A stretch of DNA of 10,445 bases, from the NCBI GenBank assembly GCA_030670005.1, contig DAOVCL010000053.1, positions 1-10,445 of the forward strand, given 5' to 3'. Positions 1 to 7,327 of this stretch are shown here, one piece after another. The first letter of the stretch is position 1. Each line of letters begins with the position of its first letter. This DNA comes from Candidatus Zixiibacteriota bacterium (GTDB taxonomy: Bacteria; SM23-81; DAOVCL01). The notes under the pieces were generated by a model. It had not been told where the DNA came from. It ran no database searches and worked only from the letters and a program-made list of their open reading frames with translations. The position numbers and the translations under genes are program-made.

Positions 1-3
1 CTT

Positions 4-212
4 GAACACGAATTCCACCAATATGCAAATAGCACGAATTTAATAACAGTTTACAGGGATCAGGGGTCAGTTGTCAGGGAACAGCTTTCAGCACTCAGCT
101 TTTTGCTATCGGTTCTCGGTATTCGGGTTTCGTTCCCCGATCTACGAGCAACGATCTACGACACACGAGTCTCCTATTCGTGCAGATTCGTCCATTGGTG
201 CCATTCGTGTTC
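4..212. repeat. Inverted-repeat-bounded intergenic element (MITE-like)
   Basis: The arms at 4-39 and 176-212 are imperfect inverted repeats. The minus strand of 4-39 and the plus strand of 176-212 both begin ATTCGTGC, share ATTGGTG in the middle and end ATTCGTGTTC, about 29 matches over 37 aligned positions. The right arm ends 23 bp beyond the stop codon of the giant peptidase gene, and a further related piece (GGAACACAAATGACGG on the minus strand) fills part of that gap. The space between the arms is occupied almost entirely by the heptad array at 46-171. No open frame here is credible as a gene. It might fold as a long stem and end or protect the upstream transcript, but there is no U-tract to support a classical terminator. 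The left arm lies at the window edge, so the element may continue beyond it. Confidence 0.6.
46..171. repeat. Degenerate heptanucleotide array, 18 units in perfect 7-bp phase
   Basis: Reading the plus strand from base 46 in steps of seven gives 18 units without a single insertion or deletion. Seventeen of the 18 have C at position 2. Units 1-8 start with ACAG or TCAG (for example ACAGTTT, TCAGGGG, TCAGCAC). Unit 9 is off-pattern (TTTGCTA). Units 10-12 start with TCGG (TCGGTTC, TCGGTAT, TCGGGTT). Units 13-14 are transitional (TCGTTCC, CCGATCT) apart from the next block, and the last four start with ACGA (ACGAGCA, ACGATCT, ACGACAC, ACGAGTC). Positions 5-7 vary freely. The period of seven excludes coding function. 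Similar-looking degenerate strings occur between genes of many uncultured bacteria, from memory, but no named family is known to me. Confidence 0.7.
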
Positions 213-235
213 CCGTCATTTGTGTTCCACAGCTT

Positions 236-3200
236 CTACTTCAAAAGGACCATCTTTCTGGTCTTGACCGTCTTCAGGCCCTGGCTTTTAGCCTCCAACC
301 TATAGAAGTAAATCCCGGAAGCCACCTGCTCCCCTCGGCTGTTTCTCCCATCCCATTTAACCCGGTGGAACCCCCCTCTTTTCTCTCCCTCAAAAAGCCT
401 CCTTACCTTCCGTCCCAAGATGTCATAGATGGTGAGCTTGACTTTCGCTACCTGGCCGTAAGGTATCCCATAGCGGATCACTGTGAGGGCATTAAAGGGA
501 TTGGGGTAGTTCTGGGAGAGAAAGAAGGTCTTGGGGAGCCCGTATCTTTCGGTTGCATCCCCCTCTTCTATAACTAAGGTGCGGTTTGCTCTAATATCCA
601 CCAGGGTGTCGGCGATCCCGCTGGGCCAGCGAACCAGGATAGTATCTGCCTTAAGCCTTCTCCCCAGGCCAAAATGGAGCCAGGGAAGGGTATGGAACCT
701 GAAGCCAAAGCTTGACTCCCTCACCTGAACCAGCCCACCGGCTACCACCTTTACCAAGGCTCCAATCCCATCCCGATTGCTCTCTCTTCCCACAAGCCTC
801 AGGTTTAGCCAATTATTCCCCTTCAGGTTATTCTGATAGAGACAATTTTTTCCCTCCTCGGCTTTAGAGTTCATAAGGTAGAGGTCCTGATCACCATCAC
901 CATCATAGTCAAAGAATATGGAACCGAACCATCCGGATCTATCCCCAAAGCCAGAGAGATCACCAAGCTGGGAGAAGGTGCCATCCTCCTGGTTGTGAAG
1001 GAGAGTATTTGGCTTATCGTATACACTGGTCAGATTGAGGTCAAGCCAACCATCGTTGTCATAATCCCCAAAGCTCCCACTTCTCATTTCTTCGATGCCC
1101 TCAAAGCCCAGGGTATCGGAATAGCCTTTAAATTTACCCTCCCCCTCGTTGTGGTAGATGATGATGTTGTCGCCCAGGATAAATATATCCGGCAACCCAT
1201 CGTTGTCGTAATCCCCTACGGTTATCTCCCATCCACCTCCCTCCTTGACCCCAGCCTCCCCAGCCACATCCTCAAATGTCCCATCTCCGTTGTTGCGATA
1301 AAGCTGGTTAGGGAAACGCCAATCCACAGTCAATATAAAGAGATCCTCATCCCCATCCAGATCATAGTCAAAAAAGAGGGAAGCTTGAGGATAATCATAA
1401 GTTTCCAATTGTGCCTCTTTTGTCCTATCCTCAAAGCTTCCATCCCCTAAGTTATGGAGCAGAACTCCCCGGTCACCGAGAATAAAAAGATCCAGATATC
1501 CATCCCTGTCATAATCGGCCACAGTAAGGGCTATCTCTGGAGATTCCCCCCCTTGAATTTCCGCCTTGGCAAATGTGCCGTCTCCCCTGTTCTTAAAGAG
1601 GATATCCGGGGCCTTGTAATTGATAATCAACAAGTCCTCATCCCCATCATTGTCGTAATCGAAGAAGAGGACATCTCGCCCCTTTTCTCCCACTCCTGCT
1701 ATCTGGGTAACATCAGGAAATGTGCCATCCTCCTCATTTCGGTAGAGTCTCCCTGAACCACCCAGATAAAGGTCTGGCCGCCCATCGTTGTTGTAATCCC
1801 CCAAGGTTATGGAATTTGCCCCTGATCCTGAAAGGCCAGAGAAGGGGAGAGAAGAGAAGATAGGGAGGACAGTCTCAAGGATGGCCAGGTTGTCTTCAGG
1901 ATTGAGGTCAGAGGGTAAGATCACTTCAAAAGTTAAGGTGTACTGTGCAAAATCTTTGGGTGTCCAGGGGGGAAAGGAAACGGTAATTGTGTCCAAACTC
2001 TCCAGACTGGGAACCACCGTAACCTCTGAAAAGAGCTCGTCTTCCCCTTTATCTAAGGTATAGCTCACCTGAAATTCCTCTTCCCGATTTTGCCCTACAT
2101 TCCTTATCTTTACCCTGGGGACAAATGGCTCTCCCAAATTGAGCTTTCTGGATGGGCTCAAAATGGCCTCTACTCTCAGGTCGTGGGCCAGCAGAGGCTC
2201 TGTTATTTCTATCACCCGGTCAGGTTCAATATCTATCAAAACATGCCTTTTCCCACTTGGCCAGTACACCCTTAAGGAGTCAATGATGTCATTCTCCCCT
2301 AAGCCAAAGTGGAGGAGGTAATCTCCCTTTGATACGGTAAGCCACCTGACCTGTCTACTTTCCTCCGAGAAAAGCTCTACCTTACTTCCTATCCCCCAAG
2401 AATTGCATAAGATGCCAGATAGCTTAACCTCTAACCAATGGTTTGCTATAAGGTCATTGTGAAAAAATCCATCTTCATCTTCTTCCCTTACTATGTAGAA
2501 ATCCAGATAACCATCCCGGTCAATATCTGAGAAGGCACAGGCTTCTCCGCCTCCAGGACAGTCAATTCCTGCCTCCCAAGCTCTATCCCGGAAAGTGCCA
2601 TCTCCCTGGTTTTGATAGAGGATATTAAGCCTACCTTCATTGATGAAGAATAGATCCAAGTCCCCGTCGTTATCATAATCTGCCCAGAAGGCCTTACCAC
2701 CCGTCCCCTGGTAGTCTACTCCTGCTGAGGAAGCAACTTCAGAAAAATTTCCCTCTCCATCATTTTGATAAAGAGAATTACACTCATGAGCCCTCTTCAC
2801 CAGATAGAGATCCAAATCCCCATCATTATCATAATCCCCAATAGCTACATCCTCACCATAAGTATACTTGAGTCCTACCGAATCGGCTACATCGGTAAAG
2901 GTGCCATCCCCATTATTCCGATAAAGGAAACTTGTGCTATAATGGCCAGTGAGGAAGAGGTCTAAATCTCCATCGTTATTGTAATCAAGGAAGATGGGAG
3001 CGGAAAACCCCTGTGTAGAGGTTACCCCGGCAGGAAGGGTATAATCGGAGAATTTGCCATCTATATTTTTAAGGAGAATGCTTCTACACTCGTGGTAAAT
3101 CCAGGATGGATAGGTTAAGAAAAGGTCCACCCAGCCATCACGGTCGTAGTCGGCAATGGCAGCGGTTACATAAGAGTCTAAACCGGAGAGACCAGCAGGT

Positions 3201-6200
3201 TCGCTAACCTCTGTAAAACCATTTTCTCTTTCGTTTTCTAAAAGGCGGGGATGGCCTGATCCTCTTAGGGCCAGAATATCCAAGAAACCATCGTTGTTAT
3301 AGTCTAAGAAAAGAGCCTGGGAGAAGCTTCCTGATGGAAGACCCAAGTCTTCTGAGACATCATTAAATCTTTGACCTCCTTGGTTTTCATATAGCCTGAG
3401 GGAGTTGCTTGTGGTGAGCAGAAGGTCGGAGTAGTCATCCCGGTCGTAATCGCCGAAGGAGACAAACCTGTTTAGGCCTATCCCTGAGTCTGGTAGATCG
3501 GTAATTATTTCAGAGAAAGCGGCGATATTCACCCCTCTTGTCCTTTGGTTATTGCTGGTGTCCTGATCTGAAGGGTAATCTATGTCAAAATTGAATTCAT
3601 ACCTTCCAAAGGAGGGTGGAGACCAGGGAGGAAAGAAGATTCTGACGGTATCAAGGCTGGAGAGGGTATGACCTGGGATGGATTGGGAGTAGAGGATGAC
3701 TCCACCTGAGTCTATCTGGCAACTGACTTCAAATCCATTGACCTCAGACCCCCCTATGTTTCTGACCATTATCTGGGGGTGGATTGTATCACCTATGTTG
3801 AGCCTGAAATACGGGGAGAGGATGGACTGAAGGGACAGATCCTTGTCCAAGAGCGGTTCTTGGATCTCAATAGTTTGATCTACTCCTATCCCGGTTAATA
3901 ATGACCGTCTTCCACCTGGCCATCTGACCACCAGACTGTCCACGGTCTCCCTATCCCCTAAGCCAAAGAGGAGAGGTTGACAGGGGAAGAGGGTGGTGGA
4001 GGGATAGAGCATCCTGGACTGGATAAGATCACCCGCAGCTACCTTAACCCAAGCCCCTAATCCATCCGCATTGCTTCTTAATCCTTTCAGCTTGACCTTA
4101 ATCCAGTGTGACCCTTCTCCCCAGTTCCGCAGGAGGTAACTCTGATTCCAAATTAAAAGATCGATCCAACCATCCAGGTCATAGTCAACAGGGGATATCC
4201 CTCTTATCCCGCCTGGGGAAAGGTTCCCGGCGAAATAAGGAACATCCTCAAAGCTTCCCATCCCCTTGTTCCGATAAAGCTTAAAGCTTGCCTCTCCATC
4301 TCCCAGTCCAGGTCTATCATTGACCACCAAGAGATCCAGCCAACCATCGTTGTTATAATCCAGAAAGGAGACTACCTTGCTTTCCCCAAATCCCTCAGCC
4401 CCTGAACTAACCTGGCTAAAGCTGCCATCACCATTGTTTCGATAGAGGATATTCTCCCGATAGTTCCCCAGATATAAATCTTGGTCTCCATCGTTGTCGT
4501 AATCCCCAAAGGTAGCTACCAGGCTTGTCGTGTTATACCCTACTCCAGCATTAGAGGTGACATCTCTAAAGCTACCGTCACCCTGATTTTGTAGAAGCAG
4601 ATTTTCGTCTTCATTGAGAATATAGAGGTCTAAATCGCCATCGTTGTCGTAGTCCCCAACGGCCATGCCAACACCATCACCGGTCTCCCCTAATCCAGAA
4701 GAAGAGGTTAGATTGAAGAAACTTCCATCACCGTTGTTATGGAAGTAAACTAACGGCCTGGATTCCCATGAATAATTCTCCAGTAGTATATCCAAGTAAC
4801 CGTCGTTGTCCAGATCAAGAAAAACAGCTCCCAAACCATTTCCATCATCATCTACTCCAGCTTCCTGGGATACATCAACGAAGATAGTTGAACCACGATT
4901 TTGATAGAGATAGTTTTGACCATCTCCTACCAGATAGAGGTCGAGATCACCGTCGTTATCATAATCCCCCCAGGTTGCCCCATTAACCGTATTGGAGGGA
5001 ATTATTCCTGAGGCTGAGGTAATATCTGAAAAGTAGCTTCTTTCGTTCTCCAAAAGTCTTACGGGAGGCCAATCATAACCCATCAAAAGGAGAAGATCAG
5101 GATCTCCATCCCCATCATAGTCCCCCCAGACTCCCCCCTGGCGGGCATAACCTATACCTATCTGGCCGGCCACATCCACGAATTGAGGAGATTCAACCCA
5201 TATAGAAGCCAGGTTATTACCCTCGCTTATCTCCGAGATAGAATCCTCAGGGTCTACTTGGACATAAAGCTGATGTCTCCCAGAAAGGTTGCCTTCCCAA
5301 GGGATGGAGACCTCTGCTTCTCCCAAGGGGTCAACATCTCCAATCCTCACCTCCCCTATCTTCTCCCCTCCTGGCGGGCCATCCCAGAAAGCTACCCTGA
5401 CATCCTCTGCCCTCCCCCGACCAAGATTGTGCACCTGGGCCAAGACAATTCTGGAATTCTCATTCGAAGGGAACCAGACTATGGAGATATCCTTTGGGGA
5501 AACAGCTAAGTCCGGCCTCCCCAATTGGGGACGGCTATCAAAGGAGAGGGCCGGATCACCTAAGAGGTTAAAGCGAAATATGTCATAATAACTCTTCAGT
5601 TTTCCCCAGAGGATCACCTGCCCCAGGTTATAAACCTTATAACCCACAAGGGCTTCCATCATTCTCTTGTTCAAAGCGATACAGTCATGAGCATAGGTGA
5701 CTCTGGAAGAGCCGAGGAAAGCTACAGCGCCCTTGTGTCTCTCTTTGACAAAAGCCTCCCCCAGACAGTCTATGCCTAAGCTATCAAACCAACCCGTGTC
5801 GCAGGAGTAGCTGAGCACCACTGGATAATGGGAGAAATTCTCCAAATTGGCCACCTCATAGTTGTAGAACATATGCCAGCCATATCCATCCCCCCAGAGG
5901 TGAGGTGCCCCATGGGTATAAACATTGATTATCCCTCGCCCCTGATTGAGCCCAGCAAGGAATTTGGCCTTCACCTTCCCAACTTCAGGGTTGGAGTAAT
6001 CTGAGCGGTAGAGGGTATCGGAGAGGATAAACCTCTCCTGCTTGGAGACCAAATCCCTGATATAGCCAAAATCATCCTGCAAACAGAGGTCAACCTGATC
6101 GGCGACAAACCCGCTGTAAAGGAGTATTCTCCTCTTCCACTCTTCGGTATCCCAGGAGGCTCTCTCAAAGCTTAAGGTCTTCTCAACCTCCGCTTCCAGA

Positions 6201-7327
6201 TTATCCTCCGAGCCTATGGAAAACCGTCCGAGGAGGATATCCGGCGTATCATACCCGGTATCGTCGTTCAAGCAGGCATACCAGTGGTCGGTGGCTGCAT
6301 CCCTCCTGTAGTGAGTAGGTAAGAATATGGGGTCCCCCTCTGCGGCATCCCCCACTAAAAGGAGATAGCCAAGATGTCCATCCCCCATTCCCGGGGCAGA
6401 CCAGTTCTCGTAGGCATAGGTGAGGAAATCCTTGATGGATTGATCCTGCTCAGATGAGGGAAACTCATCATAAATATCAGAGAGTTGGACAATGGCCACC
6501 TGGAAGCCATTATTCTCTGCCCTCCACTCGGCCAAGGAGTCCAACCATTGGCTCTGGTAGACCGCATTCGGAGAGATGATCAAGTAGTCTGCCTGATTTT
6601 GAGGAGACCTTAAATCCTGCGGACGGCCAACCCCTCCCCTCCTGGAGACGGCCACATTTCCCATCCCCTGCGGATAATTGAGCAGAAGTACCTTCCCCAG
6701 CTTCTCCAGAGGGCCGAGGTTAACGGGGGAGAGACTGGAGGCCCCCTTAACCTTCAACCTTAAGGAGGTATAGACCCGGATGGTCTTCTCCTGCGGGTTA
6801 AACTGAATGGGACTGATCGAAAGCCAGGCTATTCTCTGCCCCCTCAGCCAACCAGTCTTCTCTATGCGAGCAACCTGAGAGGGGAAGTATGAATCCTGGG
6901 AGTAGAGGGTTTCGTCCTTGGTAAACCTATAATCCACCCATCTTGTGCCATCCGGCGATCTCTTTATCACCGGCTGGGGGGCAGGGTAGATGTTGTAACC
7001 CTTTAGAATTGAAGATATTTCACCTATCACCTCAACTTCTGGAACCTCCCCAGGAGCGATAGCCAAAATCCTGATTATCTGGGGAAGCTGAGGCTTCCCT
7101 GGATCCCTCAACCACTGTTCTCCAGGAAGCCGCAAGAGTTGATATTCCTCCTTCCCTTCCCCCTTCTCCCTTACCTCTATTCCAGAAATGGCGATCTCTA
7201 CCTCGTCTTCACCTTTAAACTCCACCTGAGGGGGAAGCCTTCCCTTCCCTTCAAATGGTAGCCAAACTGTCCCCTGGACAGAGGGAATCAGGATAAAGAG
7301 AAGGGATATTACTTTCAGCCACCTCAT
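236..7327 (-). CDS. Secreted C25 (gingipain-type) peptidase with three 7-bladed FG-GAP/VCBS propellers and T9SS tail
   Basis: This 2363-residue protein begins with a signal peptide (about 1-19, hydrophobic core LLFILIPSV). An N-terminal pro-region follows (about 20-245), then a C25 cysteine peptidase domain (about 247-596) with a putative catalytic His472 in VYTHGAPH and Cys509 in LSYSCDTGWF, closing with NLLGDPALSF. After that come three tandem supermodules (605-1158, 1159-1708, 1709-2255), each a CARDB-like Ig domain, seven FG-GAP/VCBS blades with DxDxDG calcium loops, and an ASPIC/UnbV domain (signature FGLG...WPSG/WPGG). Residues 2264-2363 are a FlgD-like/T9SS type A sorting domain (YPNPFN, WDGR, ASGIYFYRLEA, RKMVLLK). 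The start is supported by a strong Shine-Dalgarno and overlaps the acyltransferase stop by 4 bp. Predicted to be exported by T9SS and either shed or surface-attached. The propellers probably bind ligands or glycans, which is inference. Substrate specificity (Arg or Lys) cannot be read from sequence. Confidence 0.95.
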   Translation of the reverse strand: MRWLKVISLLFILIPSVQGTVWLPFEGKGRLPPQVEFKGEDEVEIAISGIEVREKGEGKEEYQLLRLPGEQWLRDPGKPQLPQIIRILAIAPGEVPEVEVIGEISSILKGYNIYPAPQPVIKRSPDGTRWVDYRFTKDETLYSQDSYFPSQVARIEKTGWLRGQRIAWLSISPIQFNPQEKTIRVYTSLRLKVKGASSLSPVNLGPLEKLGKVLLLNYPQGMGNVAVSRRGGVGRPQDLRSPQNQADYLIISPNAVYQSQWLDSLAEWRAENNGFQVAIVQLSDIYDEFPSSEQDQSIKDFLTYAYENWSAPGMGDGHLGYLLLVGDAAEGDPIFLPTHYRRDAATDHWYACLNDDTGYDTPDILLGRFSIGSEDNLEAEVEKTLSFERASWDTEEWKRRILLYSGFVADQVDLCLQDDFGYIRDLVSKQERFILSDTLYRSDYSNPEVGKVKAKFLAGLNQGRGIINVYTHGAPHLWGDGYGWHMFYNYEVANLENFSHYPVVLSYSCDTGWFDSLGIDCLGEAFVKERHKGAVAFLGSSRVTYAHDCIALNKRMMEALVGYKVYNLGQVILWGKLKSYYDIFRFNLLGDPALSFDSRPQLGRPDLAVSPKDISIVWFPSNENSRIVLAQVHNLGRGRAEDVRVAFWDGPPGGEKIGEVRIGDVDPLGEAEVSIPWEGNLSGRHQLYVQVDPEDSISEISEGNNLASIWVESPQFVDVAGQIGIGYARQGGVWGDYDGDGDPDLLLLMGYDWPPVRLLENERSYFSDITSASGIIPSNTVNGATWGDYDNDGDLDLYLVGDGQNYLYQNRGSTIFVDVSQEAGVDDDGNGLGAVFLDLDNDGYLDILLENYSWESRPLVYFHNNGDGSFFNLTSSSGLGETGDGVGMAVGDYDNDGDLDLYILNEDENLLLQNQGDGSFRDVTSNAGVGYNTTSLVATFGDYDNDGDQDLYLGNYRENILYRNNGDGSFSQVSSGAEGFGESKVVSFLDYNNDGWLDLLVVNDRPGLGDGEASFKLYRNKGMGSFEDVPYFAGNLSPGGIRGISPVDYDLDGWIDLLIWNQSYLLRNWGEGSHWIKVKLKGLRSNADGLGAWVKVAAGDLIQSRMLYPSTTLFPCQPLLFGLGDRETVDSLVVRWPGGRRSLLTGIGVDQTIEIQEPLLDKDLSLQSILSPYFRLNIGDTIHPQIMVRNIGGSEVNGFEVSCQIDSGGVILYSQSIPGHTLSSLDTVRIFFPPWSPPSFGRYEFNFDIDYPSDQDTSNNQRTRGVNIAAFSEIITDLPDSGIGLNRFVSFGDYDRDDYSDLLLTTSNSLRLYENQGGQRFNDVSEDLGLPSGSFSQALFLDYNNDGFLDILALRGSGHPRLLENERENGFTEVSEPAGLSGLDSYVTAAIADYDRDGWVDLFLTYPSWIYHECRSILLKNIDGKFSDYTLPAGVTSTQGFSAPIFLDYNNDGDLDLFLTGHYSTSFLYRNNGDGTFTDVADSVGLKYTYGEDVAIGDYDNDGDLDLYLVKRAHECNSLYQNDGEGNFSEVASSAGVDYQGTGGKAFWADYDNDGDLDLFFINEGRLNILYQNQGDGTFRDRAWEAGIDCPGGGEACAFSDIDRDGYLDFYIVREEDEDGFFHNDLIANHWLEVKLSGILCNSWGIGSKVELFSEESRQVRWLTVSKGDYLLHFGLGENDIIDSLRVYWPSGKRHVLIDIEPDRVIEITEPLLAHDLRVEAILSPSRKLNLGEPFVPRVKIRNVGQNREEEFQVSYTLDKGEDELFSEVTVVPSLESLDTITVSFPPWTPKDFAQYTLTFEVILPSDLNPEDNLAILETVLPIFSSLPFSGLSGSGANSITLGDYNNDGRPDLYLGGSGRLYRNEEDGTFPDVTQIAGVGEKGRDVLFFDYDNDGDEDLLIINYKAPDILFKNRGDGTFAKAEIQGGESPEIALTVADYDRDGYLDLFILGDRGVLLHNLGDGSFEDRTKEAQLETYDYPQASLFFDYDLDGDEDLFILTVDWRFPNQLYRNNGDGTFEDVAGEAGVKEGGGWEITVGDYDNDGLPDIFILGDNIIIYHNEGEGKFKGYSDTLGFEGIEEMRSGSFGDYDNDGWLDLNLTSVYDKPNTLLHNQEDGTFSQLGDLSGFGDRSGWFGSIFFDYDGDGDQDLYLMNSKAEEGKNCLYQNNLKGNNWLNLRLVGRESNRDGIGALVKVVAGGLVQVRESSFGFRFHTLPWLHFGLGRRLKADTILVRWPSGIADTLVDIRANRTLVIEEGDATERYGLPKTFFLSQNYPNPFNALTVIRYGIPYGQVAKVKLTIYDILGRKVRRLFEGEKRGGFHRVKWDGRNSRGEQVASGIYFYRLEAKSQGLKTVKTRKMVLLK
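563..2203 (-). repeat. Coding supermodule 3 of the giant peptidase (CARDB-like + 7 blades + UnbV)
   Basis: This encodes residues 1709-2255. The CARDB-like start (EPLLAHDLRVEAILSP) closely matches the start of supermodule 2. Seven blades have first Asp at 1844, 1890, 1938, 1987, 2039, 2088 and 2140. The UnbV domain (about 2170-2255, signature FGLGRRLKADTILVRWPSG) runs directly into the linker before the T9SS sorting domain. The distance between UnbV signatures is 553 residues (copy 1 to 2) and 545 residues (copy 2 to 3). Confidence 0.85.
2204..3853 (-). repeat. Coding supermodule 2 of the giant peptidase (CARDB-like + 7 blades + UnbV)
   Basis: This encodes residues 1159-1708. Its CARDB-like part (LLDKDLSLQSILSP onward) is clearly related to that of supermodule 3: both contain the phrase SLDT followed by FPPW(S/T)P. 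Seven blades follow with first Asp at 1293, 1342, 1393, 1448, 1498, 1550 and 1601, then an UnbV domain (about 1629-1708, signature FGLGENDIIDSLRVYWPSG). The first blade loop reads DYDRDDYSD, with Asp where the conserved Gly should be. The UnbV copy is slightly shorter than the other two. Confidence 0.85.
3854..5515 (-). repeat. Coding supermodule 1 of the giant peptidase (CARDB + 7 blades + UnbV)
   Basis: This encodes residues 605-1158. A CARDB-like domain (PDLAVSPKDISIVW onward, to about 712) precedes seven calcium-loop blades whose first Asp residues are at 736, 788, 838, 892, 942, 990 and 1048. An ASPIC/UnbV domain follows (about 1075-1158, signature FGLGDRETVDSLVVRWPGG). The blade spacing of about 50 residues is visible in the DNA as a recurring ~150-bp pattern. 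The CARDB domain of this copy is the most divergent of the three. Confidence 0.85.

Noticed and set aside
1..212. Possible CRISPR array
   Set aside because: The units are 7-9 bp, degenerate and without spacers; there is no repeated 23-40-bp direct repeat and no cas gene.
71..577. Plus-strand open frame of 168 codons over the left element and the 3' end of the peptidase gene
   Set aside because: It is antisense to the conserved T9SS domain and its first part translates the heptad array; no domain resemblance.
563..5515. Adhesin or integrin-like protein without enzymatic function
   Set aside because: The propellers would allow it, but an apparently complete C25 domain precedes them in the same frame, so the peptidase call was kept.
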